Shown: positions 1-7,855, numbered from the stretch's first letter. The stretch: DNA of 36,775 bases from Pseudomonadota bacterium (GCA_023433925.1 JAEYTO010000089.1:1-36775), one strand, 5' to 3'. Notes: generated from the letters alone by a model not told the origin. Translations and numbers: made by a program.

Positions 1-1
1 C

Positions 2-2011
2 TCTTGCGACCACCCAGCCGCTGCCACCTCGACGCCGCCCAACGTCCTGACCCTGCTCTCGCTGACCAAGTTCCACGCCGTGCCCGGCCTGCGTCTGGGT
101 CTGGCCCTGGCCGAGCCTAGTCTGGCCGCGCGGCTGCGCGAGCGGCTGCCGCCCTGGAGCGTGAACACACTGGCCCTGGCCGTGGGCGCGCGGGCGCTGA
201 AGGACACGGAGTACGCCCGGCGCACGCTGGAGGAGACCACCCGCCTGCGGCTGGCGCTCTTCGCTAGGCTCTCGGCCCTGCCCGGCCTGACGGTCTTCCC
301 TGGCGAGGCCAACTTCCTGCTCTGCCGCGTGGACAAGCCGGGCCTGGATGCGGACGCGGCCTTCGCGCACTGCCTGCGGGAGGGACTGGCCATCCGCCGC
401 TGCCACACGTTCCCGGGCCTGGACAGCCGCTATTTCCGCTTGGCCGTGCGCGGAGACGAGGACAACGACCGGCTCGCCCGAGCGCTGGCGGGGTTCCTCG
501 ACGCGCCCGTGGCGAAGCCCCGTCGCCGCACGCCGGCCATCATGGTCCAGGGTGCCAGCTCCAACGCGGGCAAGTCGCTCCTGGCCGCGGCCCTGTGCCG
601 CATATTCCTCCAGGACGGCCTGTCGCCCGCGCCGTTCAAGGCCCAGAACATGTCCAACAACTCCTTCGTGACCCATGACGACCGGGAGATCGGCCGGGCT
701 CAGGCCTTGCAGGCCCAGGCCTGCCGCCTGCCGCCCGACGCGCGCATGAACCCGGTGCTGCTCAAGCCCTGCTCGGACACGGGCTCGCAGGTCGTGGTCA
801 TGGGCCGGCCAGTGGGCAACATGCGCGTGGCCGAGTACGTGGCCTACAAGCCCACGGCCTGGGAGGCCGCGCGCCAGGCTTACGAATCCCTGGCGGCCGA
901 GGCCGGGGTCATGGTCATCGAGGGCGCGGGCAGCCCGGCCGAGGTCAACCTCAAGCGCCACGACATCGTGAACATGGCCACGGCCCGCCACGCGGGCGCG
1001 GCCGTGCTCCTGGTGGCGGACATAGACCGCGGCGGAGCCTACGCGGCTCTGGCCGGGACCATGGACTGCCTGGAGGAGTGGGAGCGCGGGCTCGTGGCCG
1101 GCTTCGTGCTCAACAAGTTCCGGGGCGACGCCACGCTGCTCGCCTCGGCCAACGACTGGCTCCTGGATTGCACTGGAAGGCCGGTGCTCGGCGTGGTGCC
1201 GTACCTGGGCGACCACGGCCTGCCCGAGGAGGACTCGCAGAGCTTCAAGGCCGGCCATGCCCTGAAACAACCCGCTGGGCAGCGGGAATTGGACATCGCG
1301 GTCATCGACCTGCCGCACGTGTCCAACTTCACGGACCTGGACGCCCTGGCCCTGGAGCCGGATGCGGCCGTGCGCCTGGTGCGCTCCGCGAGCGAATTGG
1401 GCGCGCCGGACGCGCTGATCCTGCCGGGCAGCAAGAACACACCCGGCGACATGGCCTGGTTGCGGGCCTGCGGCCTAGCCGAAGCCATTAGGGTCTTGGC
1501 CGGAAAAAGCGTCATCGTGGGCCTGTGCGGAGGGTACCAGATGCTGGGGCTCTCGGTGCGCGACCCGCTGGGCCTGGAGCGCGAGGCCGGCGCGGCGGAG
1601 GAAGGCCTGGGGCTCCTGCCGCTGGCCACCGAACTGCTGGCCGGCAAGACCCTGAGCCAGGTCCGCGGCATGCACCTGGGGAGCGGCCTGGCCGTGCGCG
1701 GCTACGAGATCCACCACGGCCGCACCGAGGCCGTGGGCCAGGGGTGCTTCCCGGCCATCATGGCCGAGGACGGCGCGATCCTGGGCCTGGGTAGCCCGGA
1801 CAGCCTGATCTGGGGCACGTACATGCATGGGGTGTTCGACGCCGACGAGTTCCGGCGCGGCTTCCTGGACGGCCTGCGCCGGCGCAAGGGCCTTCCGCCG
1901 CTGGACGGACCCGGAGCGCGCTACGACATCGAGCCGGCCCTGGATCGGCTTGCCGCCACGGTGCGCGCGCATCTGGACATGCGCCGCATATACACGCTGC
2001 TCGGGCTATAG
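2..2011 (+). CDS. cobQ: CobD-like aminotransferase / cobyric acid synthase CobQ fusion (5' end outside window)
   Basis: The reading frame is open from base 2, so the true start lies upstream. The first ~175 visible residues are the C-terminal part of a PLP aminotransferase-fold protein. SLTKFHAVPGLRLG (around 56-97) carries the Schiff-base lysine and matches CobD (threonine-phosphate decarboxylase), which makes the aminopropanol-phosphate arm of cobalamin. From about residue 181 (MVQGASSNAGKS) the protein is CobQ, which amidates adenosylcobyrinic diamide to cobyric acid using glutamine and ATP. Visible CobQ features are the nucleotide-binding loop, the AQNMSNNS segment, the amidotransferase nucleophile in GLCGGYQ (Cys near residue 509) and the partner His in GTYMHGVFD. 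The CobQ part, about 490 residues, has normal family length. A GTG at 80 is in frame but lies inside the aminotransferase fold and is not the start. The CobD assignment is less sure than CobQ because the N-terminal half is missing. Confidence 0.93.
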   Translation, partial: SCDHPAAATSTPPNVLTLLSLTKFHAVPGLRLGLALAEPSLAARLRERLPPWSVNTLALAVGARALKDTEYARRTLEETTRLRLALFARLSALPGLTVFPGEANFLLCRVDKPGLDADAAFAHCLREGLAIRRCHTFPGLDSRYFRLAVRGDEDNDRLARALAGFLDAPVAKPRRRTPAIMVQGASSNAGKSLLAAALCRIFLQDGLSPAPFKAQNMSNNSFVTHDDREIGRAQALQAQACRLPPDARMNPVLLKPCSDTGSQVVVMGRPVGNMRVAEYVAYKPTAWEAARQAYESLAAEAGVMVIEGAGSPAEVNLKRHDIVNMATARHAGAAVLLVADIDRGGAYAALAGTMDCLEEWERGLVAGFVLNKFRGDATLLASANDWLLDCTGRPVLGVVPYLGDHGLPEEDSQSFKAGHALKQPAGQRELDIAVIDLPHVSNFTDLDALALEPDAAVRLVRSASELGAPDALILPGSKNTPGDMAWLRACGLAEAIRVLAGKSVIVGLCGGYQMLGLSVRDPLGLEREAGAAEEGLGLLPLATELLAGKTLSQVRGMHLGSGLAVRGYEIHHGRTEAVGQGCFPAIMAEDGAILGLGSPDSLIWGTYMHGVFDADEFRRGFLDGLRRRKGLPPLDGPGARYDIEPALDRLAATVRAHLDMRRIYTLLGL

Positions 2012-2034
2012 CAGCCTGTTGCAAAACAGGCTGC
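2011..2034 (+). terminator. perfect 10-bp hairpin at cobQ stop codon
   Basis: Arms GCAGCCTGTT and AACAGGCTGC enclose a GCAA tetraloop (GNRA type). The first base of the hairpin is the last base of the cobQ stop codon. No T-run follows, so it may be a 3'-end stabiliser or a Rho-assisted stop rather than a classical intrinsic terminator. Confidence 0.5.
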
Positions 2035-2130
2035 GCGGCCCGAAAGACTCGACCGCCAAAGTCGTGACGGCCGCCACGGATGCGAGCAGGCCCGGCATTG
2101 GCCATCCGGGCGCGAAATCAGCGCGCAAGG

Positions 2131-2538
2131 CTACTTCTTGACGCGCTTCTCCCACAGCCGCATTTCCTTCATCTTCTTGCGGCGCTCGCGTTGCAGACTT
2201 TTGCACACGAGCGGCATGTTGCGCGGGTAGCCCCACTTGTCGCGGTACTCGTCAGGGGTCAATCCGTACTTGGCCAGGTGGCGCTTGGTGAGCGTCTTGA
2301 AAGAGCGGCCGCACTCAAGGCAGACGATGGATTTGTCGCGCACGGCCTTCTTGGGCTCGACCGCCGAGCCCTGGGCTGCGTCGTTGCCGTTGCCGCCGAC
2401 CTCAAGGATGCCGTCGCCCACGACCTTGATGCCTTCCGCGAGCTTCTTGACCATGGAGGTGATCTCCTCCTCGGTCATGTCTCTTACGCTCGCCTGCGCT
2501 TTGACTATCTCCAACGCCTCCTTCAAGTACTCTTCCAT
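2131..2538 (-). CDS. MucR/Ros-family zinc-finger transcriptional regulator
   Basis: A 135-residue protein of the Ros/MucR family, which binds AT-rich DNA through a prokaryotic zinc finger. The finger is CLECGRSFKTLTKRHLAKYG (Cys73, Cys76, His87), followed by the family signature LTPDEYRDKWGYP and a very basic C-terminal tail. The fourth metal ligand, usually His, is Tyr91 here. The ATG at 2538 was chosen because GGAGG lies nine bases upstream (2548-2552). An in-frame ATG at 2559 would place that site inside the gene. The N-terminal half is helical and acidic, as in MucR oligomerisation regions. Targets cannot be read from the sequence. It stands alone, convergent with cobQ. Confidence 0.88.
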   Translation of the reverse strand: MEEYLKEALEIVKAQASVRDMTEEEITSMVKKLAEGIKVVGDGILEVGGNGNDAAQGSAVEPKKAVRDKSIVCLECGRSFKTLTKRHLAKYGLTPDEYRDKWGYPRNMPLVCKSLQRERRKKMKEMRLWEKRVKK

Positions 2539-2566
2539 GCAAGTCAACCTCCGTTGCATTTACTTA

Positions 2567-2595
2567 TCGACTACCATGGTTCATTTGCCTGTCAA
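2567..2595 (-). promoter_or_regulatory. candidate promoter of the MucR-like gene
   Basis: On the minus strand a perfect -35 box TTGACA (2590-2595) lies about 50 bases upstream of the start codon. The -10 region is weak (TAGTCG or TCGATA at 16-19 bases spacing), so only the -35 is convincing. Confidence 0.35.
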
Positions 2596-2880
2596 AGGCT
2601 TTTTTTACATTGGTCTGCTGCTCATTCCGACGCCGTACGCTGTTCCCGCTCCCGACCGGCTCAATAATGTGCCTCCGAAAGCGGCAAGCCGAAATGCGTG
2701 CCTGTTGCGCTCTTTCGCTGGAGCATCCCGCAAGCCAAAGGGTATGTACTGATCACGGCCGTGGATCATGCATGCACTCGAAGTCGCATCGCGTCAGGCC
2801 CGAGGAGCATCGCCGGAAACCGGCCGGAATCGAGGCCTCGGCATTCGGGCAGGCGCTCGCCGGCGACGGGCCAGAAGCGT

Positions 2881-2909
2881 TTGACAGGGATGGGGAACTG
2901 TCCGACAAT
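2881..2909 (+). promoter_or_regulatory. sigma-70-type promoter upstream of the small Cys protein
   Basis: TTGACA (2881-2886), a 17-base spacer and GACAAT (2904-2909) give a good housekeeping promoter. It predicts a transcript starting near 2916, about 110 bases before the start codon at 3026. Confidence 0.55.
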
Positions 2910-2921
2910 ACAGTCGGCCAT

Positions 2922-3007
2922 GGACTGACGCTTGGTCAGGATAAGCCGGATATCTCCGGTAGGACCGCTTTACAAGCGGGAAGGGATGATTACCAGGGGC
3001 TCAGTCC
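2922..3007 (+). ncRNA. structured 5' leader (possible cis-regulatory RNA)
   Basis: Between the predicted transcription start and the ribosome site lie three consecutive perfect hairpins: CTGAC/GTCAG (2925-2939), CCGGA/TCCGG (2946-2959) and CCGCTT/AAGCGG (2965-2979). A 7-bp closing helix can form between GGACTGA (2922-2928) and TCAGTCC (3001-3007). The closing helix shares bases with the first hairpin, so the two are mutually exclusive, as in switching leaders. No known riboswitch consensus was recognised. The rest of the 2560-3025 gap shows nothing further. Confidence 0.4.
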
Positions 3008-3025
3008 TCAACAAAGTGGAGCGAG

Positions 3026-3277
3026 ATGTCTAAGAGACACACAACCGACCTGTTGTACGCGGAATGCAGCCGGTGCGGTCAGCCCGTGCTGCTTGAGCCC
3101 GACCAGACGGCGGATGTCATCCTCTGGTCCGGCATCAACCCCTCGCAACTCGATCTTGGCTGCATGATCCTCTCCGAGGGTTGCCCCATGTGCGACCCCA
3201 GCGAAGAGTACTACCCGACCCACCTCGTGCGGCTCAAGACAGAGACGCCGCGCGCGGAGGGCCGTCCCCTGCGCTAA
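3026..3277 (+). CDS. small Cys-rich (zinc-ribbon-like) protein of unknown function
   Basis: An 83-residue protein starting at ATG 3026 with GGAG at 3018-3021 and a promoter at 2881-2909. Two CxxC pairs, CSRC (Cys14, Cys17) and CPMC (Cys53, Cys56), plus Cys46 are spaced like a zinc ribbon or a small iron-sulfur/redox knuckle. There is no signal peptide or membrane segment, so it should be cytoplasmic. I do not recognise the family. The long structured leader suggests that its expression is controlled after transcription starts. It is convergent with purE, and no operon partner is visible. It is supported as a real gene by its start signals and codon use. Confidence 0.72.
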   Translation: MSKRHTTDLLYAECSRCGQPVLLEPDQTADVILWSGINPSQLDLGCMILSEGCPMCDPSEEYYPTHLVRLKTETPRAEGRPLR

Positions 3278-3292
3278 CGCATTTTGCGAATC

Positions 3293-3319
3293 AACCGAGA
3301 GAGGGCTCTGCCCTCTCTC
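3293..3319. terminator. 12-bp GA-rich hairpin, convergent gene end
   Basis: Arms CCGAGAGAGGGC and GCCCTCTCTCGG enclose loop TCT. It lies 16 bases after the small Cys gene and beyond the end of purE. No T-run follows. It belongs to the recurring GA-rich hairpins described in the findings. Confidence 0.45.
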
Positions 3320-3345
3320 GGACTCTCTCCCGGCAGTGGAATGAT

Positions 3346-3503
3346 TGACTCGGGCCGTCCTGGCCCTCGCCCTGCGGGCGTCGCCCAAGGCGGCGACGTC
3401 CAATCGTGCCGTCCTGCACGATTGTGACTCGGGCCGTCCTGGCCCTCGCCCTGCGGGCGTCGCCCAAGGCGGCGACATCCAATCGTGCCGTCCTGCACGA
3501 TTG
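3346..3503. repeat. two tandem 79-bp repeats, each ending in a perfect hairpin
   Basis: Copies 3346-3424 and 3425-3503 differ at one base (GACG versus GACA). Each holds a GTCGCC/GGCGAC inverted repeat and ends with a perfect 9-bp hairpin of arms CAATCGTGC and GCACGATTG around CGTCCT. The array fills the space between two convergent genes just downstream of purE. Confidence 0.85.
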
Positions 3504-3529
3504 TCCCCTCCCCCCATTGCAATTCCGCT

Positions 3530-4024
3530 CTAGCCCTTGCCCGCCAGCTTCTCCGCGGCTTTGGCCACGTCCGTCCTGAACTCGCCCCGCGCCTGCTTGA
3601 GCTTCGAGGCCACGCCGCCATCGACCAGGGCGACGATCTGCGCCGCCAGCCAGGCCGCGTTGCGCGCGCCGGCCTTGTCCAGGGCCACGGTGGCCACCGG
3701 GAAGCCCGGAGGCATCATGACCGTGGACAGGAGCGCGTCCATGCCGCCCAGGGCCGAGGCCGTGACTGGGATGCCGATGACCGGCCGGATGGTCCGCGCG
3801 GCCACGGCGCCGGCCAGGTGCGCGGCCATGCCCGCCGCGCAGATGAAGACCTGGCAGCCCTGGCGCTCCAGCTCGTCCACGAGCTCGGCCGTGCGCTCGG
3901 GCGTGCGGTGCGCGGAGGTCACCGTGTACATGCACTCGATGCCCAGCTTATCCAGAACCTCCTTGCAAGGCCTGACCGTCTCCTCGTCGGAGATGCTGCC
4001 CATGAAGATGGCGACTCTCGGCAT
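3530..4024 (-). CDS. purE: PurE, N5-carboxyaminoimidazole ribonucleotide mutase / AIR carboxylase
   Basis: A 164-residue PurE for the carboxylation step of de novo purine synthesis that yields 4-carboxyaminoimidazole ribonucleotide. Visible signatures are the phosphate-binding start MGSISDEET, SAHRTPER with the catalytic His, and the loops ICAAGMAAHLAGAVAA and SALGGMDALLSTVMMPPGFPV. Family length is normal. The start has AAGGAG eight bases upstream. It lies 92 bases downstream of purD on the same strand, a common purine gene pair. No purK is in the window, so mutase (class I) and direct carboxylase (class II) activity cannot be separated here. Confidence 0.95.
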   Translation of the reverse strand: MPRVAIFMGSISDEETVRPCKEVLDKLGIECMYTVTSAHRTPERTAELVDELERQGCQVFICAAGMAAHLAGAVAARTIRPVIGIPVTASALGGMDALLSTVMMPPGFPVATVALDKAGARNAAWLAAQIVALVDGGVASKLKQARGEFRTDVAKAAEKLAGKG

Positions 4025-4116
4025 GGCTTGCTCCTTGTGTGCTTGACCAGGCTTGCCTTCACCCGGCCCTATATCTTTTCATGTATCGCGCATGCGCTCC
4101 TCGCGCATCTTGACGG

Positions 4117-5397
4117 CTATCTCCGCAAGCCCTTGGCCCCGATGTCGCGGCGGAAGTGCGACTTGGGGAAGCGGATGCGCTTGATGGCCTCGTAGGCGCG
4201 CTGCTGGGCCTTCTCCAGGTCGGCGGCCAGGGCCGTGACCCCGAGCACGCGGCCGCCCGTGGAGATGACCGCGCCGTCCTCGCGCCGGGTGCCGGCGTGG
4301 AAGACCTTGACTCCGGGCAGCTCCTCGGCGTTGCGCAGGCCCTCGATGCGCATGCCCTTCTCGTAGTCGCCGGGATAGCCCGCCGCGGCCATGACCACGC
4401 ACACGGCCGTGTCGTCCTTCCAGCGCACCATGGCCGGGTCGAGCCTGCCCTCGGCGCAGGCGAGCATGACCTCGGCCAGGTCGCAGTCCAGGCGCATGAG
4501 CAGCGGCTGGCACTCGGGATCGCCGAAGCGCACGTTGTATTCGAGCACCATCGGCCCGCTTTCGGTCATCATGAGCCCGGCGTAGAGCACGCCCTTGAAC
4601 GGATGGCCAGCGGCCTTCATATGCCGGATCACGGGCACGATGGTCAGCTCGGCCATCTCCTCCAGCCGCTCGCGCGGCAGGACCGGGGCCGGGCTGTACG
4701 CGCCCATGCCGCCCGTGTTGGGGCCGCTGTCGCCGTCGCCCACGGCCTTGTGGTCCTGGCTCGACGGCATGAGCGCCACGCGCTCGCCGTCGCAGAAGGC
4801 CAGGAAGGAGGCCTCCTCGCCCTCCAGCAGGTCCTCCACGAGCACCTTGCTCCCGGCCCCGCCGAAGCGGTTGGCCACGAGCATCTCCTCCAGGGCCTGC
4901 TCGGCGCACTCCACGCCATGGCACACGGCCACGCCCTTGCCGGCGGCCAGGCCGTCGGCCTTGACCACCACGGGTCCGCCGCGCTCGCGCACGAAGGCGC
5001 GGGCGGCCTTGATGTCCTGAAACATGGCGAAGCCGGCCGTGGGCACGCCGGTCTCGCGCATGACGATCTTGGCGAAGAGCTTGCTGCCTTCCAGCCTCGC
5101 CGCGTAGGCGTCCGGGCCGAAGCAGGGGATGCCGGCCTCGGTCATGGCCTCGGACACGCCGAGCACGAGCGGCAGCTCCGGGCCGGGCACGACCAGGCCC
5201 ACGCCGTTCTTTTTGGCGAAGGCGACGAGGCCGGGCACATCGTCGTCCCTGATGGCCACGTTCTCGCCGGCCTCGGCCGTGCCGCCGTTGCCCGGCGCGA
5301 TGAAGACCTTGCTCACCAGGGGGCTCTGGGACAGTTTCCAGGCCATGGCGTGCTCACGGCCGCCCGACCCGATCACCAATACGCGTATCTTCTCCAT
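4117..5397 (-). CDS. purD: PurD, phosphoribosylamine-glycine ligase
   Basis: A 426-residue ATP-grasp enzyme joining phosphoribosylamine and glycine to make GAR in purine synthesis. The N-terminus VLVIGSGGREHAMAWKL is the family signature. FIAPGNGGT, VVVKADGLAAGKGV and the ATP-grasp core GPNTGGMGAYSP follow, with YNVRFGDPECQ for metal binding near residue 290. Length matches the family. GAGGAG stands about eight bases before the ATG at 5397. It is the first gene of a purD-purE unit; its upstream region (5398-5581) is shared with the divergent PilZ-like gene and shows no clear purine riboswitch. Confidence 0.97.
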   Translation of the reverse strand: MEKIRVLVIGSGGREHAMAWKLSQSPLVSKVFIAPGNGGTAEAGENVAIRDDDVPGLVAFAKKNGVGLVVPGPELPLVLGVSEAMTEAGIPCFGPDAYAARLEGSKLFAKIVMRETGVPTAGFAMFQDIKAARAFVRERGGPVVVKADGLAAGKGVAVCHGVECAEQALEEMLVANRFGGAGSKVLVEDLLEGEEASFLAFCDGERVALMPSSQDHKAVGDGDSGPNTGGMGAYSPAPVLPRERLEEMAELTIVPVIRHMKAAGHPFKGVLYAGLMMTESGPMVLEYNVRFGDPECQPLLMRLDCDLAEVMLACAEGRLDPAMVRWKDDTAVCVVMAAAGYPGDYEKGMRIEGLRNAEELPGVKVFHAGTRREDGAVISTGGRVLGVTALAADLEKAQQRAYEAIKRIRFPKSHFRRDIGAKGLRR

Positions 5398-5581
5398 GAT
5401 TGGACTCCTCGGCCCGAGGCCTTGCCGGGTCGGTTATTCGCCAGCCGTCTGAAATAGCCAAAGCCGGCAGGGAAGGCAAACGGCTGATTTCAGGCCGGAT
5501 CACGCGCGGGATTCCCACTCAATAATTGACTAACTCCGTCGCCCCTCTGCATCGTGTGTCCCACACCCTGGAGGAGGGTCC

Positions 5582-5998
5582 ATGCTGGAGCGGGAACGCC
5601 GGAAATGGCTGCGGTTCGATGTCCACCAGGAGGGAGTCAGCGATTGCTCCCTGCTCGACAGGAAGGGCTGCGCGCTGCCCATGCTCATCCGCGACATCGG
5701 CATGGGCGGGCTCTGCCTGGTCCGGCCCCGGGGCGCCGAGCCCGCCCGGGCGGCCGTGTCGGGCGCGGTGTTCACCCTCTCCAGCCCGCGCGTCCACCGC
5801 TTCGGGCGGCGCATCGACGGACGCAGGGTCCGCGTGGTCTGGACCAGGCCCGGCCTTTGCGGCTGCCGCTTCGACATGCCCCTGTTCGGCCAGCCCACGG
5901 GCCTGCGGCGCCTGCTGATCCTGCTGAAGGATCTGATCAGATCGAACGAGCCTTCCTCGCTCCTCGGTCGCCTGGCCGCACGCCTCGACAGACGTTAA
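5582..5998 (+). CDS. PilZ-domain-like (c-di-GMP receptor-type) protein
   Basis: A 138-residue single-domain protein. RKWLR (residues 7-11) fits the RxxxR motif that opens PilZ domains, and DIGMGG (38-43) fits the second motif DxSxxG except that the Ser is Gly. A strand-rich body follows. A strong GGAGGAGGG precedes the ATG at 5582. There is no signal peptide. If it binds c-di-GMP it would be a small cytoplasmic adaptor; the missing Ser means binding cannot be assumed. It is divergent from purD and no target gene is adjacent. Confidence 0.7.
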   Translation: MLERERRKWLRFDVHQEGVSDCSLLDRKGCALPMLIRDIGMGGLCLVRPRGAEPARAAVSGAVFTLSSPRVHRFGRRIDGRRVRVVWTRPGLCGCRFDMPLFGQPTGLRRLLILLKDLIRSNEPSSLLGRLAARLDRR

Positions 5999-6394
5999 GC
6001 CGCCGCCCACGGACCAAAACGCTGATCATGCTCCGATCGAATCGACCCGGCCGCGCCCGCCGGGATCGCCCTGCGTCTCCATTTCCAGGGCCTTGCGGAT
6101 ACATGCCGGTGTCCGCACCTGCCGCTGGCGGCCCCTGCCCGCGCCTCCACTGAAAAGCGCCAGCCCTGGCGCGGACAGCCGCCATGAACCTTTGCCAATG
6201 AAACAGGGCTCCAGGGGACAAGCGCGCAGGATGCCACGCCCGGACTCCGCCGGGCAAGTCCCTCCATGGCCGGCTTCCGGATATACAGATTTCTTTCCCT
6301 ACCTGACCGTGGCCCGTCAAAAATATATGGATTGACCGGCAGGCGTCTTCCGTCGAAACTGTCCTGCAAGCGCTCCGCACATCTTACGATTCCC

Positions 6395-6410
6395 TGGCCC
6401 GGTTTATGCT
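6395..6410 (+). promoter_or_regulatory. sigma-54-type (-24/-12) promoter candidate
   Basis: TGGCCCGGTTTATGCT has the GG and GC dinucleotides separated by exactly ten bases and matches TGGCACG-N4-TTGCW at all but two positions. It lies 88 bases before the ATG of the TPR protein. The remaining stretch 5999-6394 shows no gene that I can support. Confidence 0.45.
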
Positions 6411-6497
6411 TGCGACCGGGATCGGCTCAGCCAGGATTCGGACAGGCCCCTCTTGGGCCGGCCTGCCGCTTGGCCTGCCGCATCATGCGAGGAAGCC

Positions 6498-7265
6498 ATG
6501 CGCGTGTTCCTGCCTTTGATCGTTCTGGCAGCTCTCTGCGTCTTCGCGCAAAGCGTCTCCTGGAGCCAGGCCTCCAAGAAGGACGGCGCGGGCAAGGAAG
6601 TTCAGGATCCGCTCGCCGGGATTCGCGCCAAGCTCGAACGCATCGGCGTGGTCCATGCCCTCCCGGAGCGGGCCTCGGGTCCGGGAGGTCCCACCCCGGT
6701 CCTGACCGAACCCATGGGCGAGCTGCCCAGCGGCGAGGAGCGCTACGAGATCCTGGATGCGGTGGAGGAGGAGCTGCGCCGGGTGATGGAGGCCCAGCCC
6801 AGCGCCGAGGCCTACCACCTGCTCGGCGTGACCAGGCTCCTCCAGCTCGATCCCGATCGCGCGGCCTCGGCCTTCCGCACCGCCTTGGAATTGGAGGGCC
6901 CTAGCCAGGAGCGCTACAACCACCTCATCACCGCCCTGATCGAAGCCAACCGTCTGGACGACGCGCGCAATACCGCCGAGGAGTACATCCAGGCCTTTCC
7001 CAAGGACGAGCTCCAGGGCCTGTCCATGCTCTGCAACATCTCGCTCTACGCCATGGACGCGCAGGCCATGGAAAAGGCGGCCCAGCACATGCTCAAGCTC
7101 GACCCCAACAACCTGGACGCGCTCATCACCCTGGCCAGCGCCGAGGCCGTGCGCGGCGACTGGGAAGAGGCCGAGCGCAAGTTCCAGGCCATCGCCTCGC
7201 GCCATCCCGAGATCGAGGAGGAGCTGGAGCTGCTCAAGGAGCGCCTCTTCGTGCTCCAGCCATGA
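6498..7265 (+). CDS. exported TPR-repeat protein
   Basis: A 255-residue protein. The ATG at 6498 was chosen over an in-frame start at 6453 because it opens a clean signal peptide (MRVFLPLIVLAALCVFAQS, likely cut after SQA near residue 25) and has GAGGAAG just upstream. The mature part contains helical tetratricopeptide-like repeats, with consensus-like stretches AEAYHLLGVTRLLQLDPDRA, LDDARNTAEEYIQAFP, AAQHMLKLDPNNLDALITLA and DWEEAERKFQAIASRHPE. TPRs mediate protein contacts, so a periplasmic scaffold or assembly role is likely. It may depend on sigma-54 (site at 6395-6410). Nothing adjacent reveals its partner. Confidence 0.82.
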   Translation: MRVFLPLIVLAALCVFAQSVSWSQASKKDGAGKEVQDPLAGIRAKLERIGVVHALPERASGPGGPTPVLTEPMGELPSGEERYEILDAVEEELRRVMEAQPSAEAYHLLGVTRLLQLDPDRAASAFRTALELEGPSQERYNHLITALIEANRLDDARNTAEEYIQAFPKDELQGLSMLCNISLYAMDAQAMEKAAQHMLKLDPNNLDALITLASAEAVRGDWEEAERKFQAIASRHPEIEEELELLKERLFVLQP

Positions 7266-7694
7266 GGCCGCGCGGCTCCATGCAGAGAGCTGCGCGTTGC
7301 TCGATCTCCACGCGCAAAGGCGCGGCCAGGCGCACGCCGGAGCCATCGCGCCGGCCGGGCAGCCCCGGAACAGCGCGTGAACCAGGCGGCAGAAGGCGCC
7401 ACCCTTTCCTGCCAGTGAAGCCATTTCACAACCACCAGATTTAGTTGTATAAGCCCTTCCAAACCTACTCCTGTCTGGCCGCCACGACACCTCGGGCTCG
7501 CCCATCGGCGCCGAGCGCTTCTCCTTGGTTTCGAACATTCGCCGCGCGGCTCATAACAACCGGTCCCGGACAGACCTGGCGCGTGTGGCCAAGCAGTCGG
7601 TCCGCGCGCGGTACGCCCGGACTTCCGGCGCGGCTCGGGCGGACAGGTCTCGCGGAGAGCCTCCGGCGCGATGCATGGTTTTCGCAGGCGCACC
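7266..7694. other. intergenic stretch with no recognised gene
   Basis: About 430 bases between the TPR gene and the tetR promoter. Open frames here lack ribosome sites and resemble no family known to me; no RNA gene was recognised. Confidence 0.6.
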
Positions 7695-7722
7695 TTGACA
7701 CGCGGCATGCCCGGAATATAGT
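7695..7722 (+). promoter_or_regulatory. sigma-70 promoter of the tetR-RND operon
   Basis: TTGACA (7695-7700), a 16-base spacer and TATAGT (7717-7722) make a near-consensus promoter about 145 bases upstream of the tetR start codon. Confidence 0.7.
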
Positions 7723-7739
7723 GACCGACGGGTCAGTCA
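7722..7739. promoter_or_regulatory. TetR-type operator overlapping the -10 box
   Basis: TGACCGACGGGTCAGTCA contains the inverted halves TGACC and GGTCA four bases apart plus a further GTCA. It begins on the last base of the -10 box. This placement fits autorepression by the TetR protein encoded downstream. Confidence 0.6.
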
Positions 7740-7740
7740 A

Positions 7741-7855
7741 TTAAAGCAGTTTGACTTTGAGACGCTCGCTCCGGCGTTGGATTGCGCCTACGCCTACGCG
7801 GCGGCAAGCCATGCCGACGCATGGCTTGCAGAGCATTTCAAAAGCAAATGCTCTA
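7741..7855 (+). repeat. intergenic palindromic repeat family A, copy 1 (in the tetR leader)
   Basis: A 115-bp element. Near-identical sequence occurs inverted at 29609-29737 and in diverged form at 36664-36775. It contains a perfect 11-bp hairpin (arms GCAAGCCATGC and GCATGGCTTGC, 7804-7829) and a perfect 9-bp hairpin (AGAGCATTT and AAATGCTCT, 7830-7854). It sits between the tetR operator and the tetR ribosome site at 7856-7861. Confidence 0.85.

Noticed and set aside
2922..3007. tRNA gene
   Set aside because: A 7-bp outer helix and three hairpins recall a cloverleaf, but there is no D-loop, anticodon loop of seven bases, T-loop sequence or CCA end.
3346..3503. CRISPR array
   Set aside because: Two 79-bp units are directly adjacent with no variable spacers.
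4156..5457. A 433-codon open frame opposite purD
   Set aside because: It is an antisense shadow of a clear PurD; His-rich composition and no ribosome site.
5398..5581. ZTP or purine riboswitch upstream of purD
   Set aside because: Some GC-rich pieces (CTGGCGAA) recall the ZTP motif, but the conserved 3' half CCGCCNGGGC is missing and purine aptamer loops are absent.
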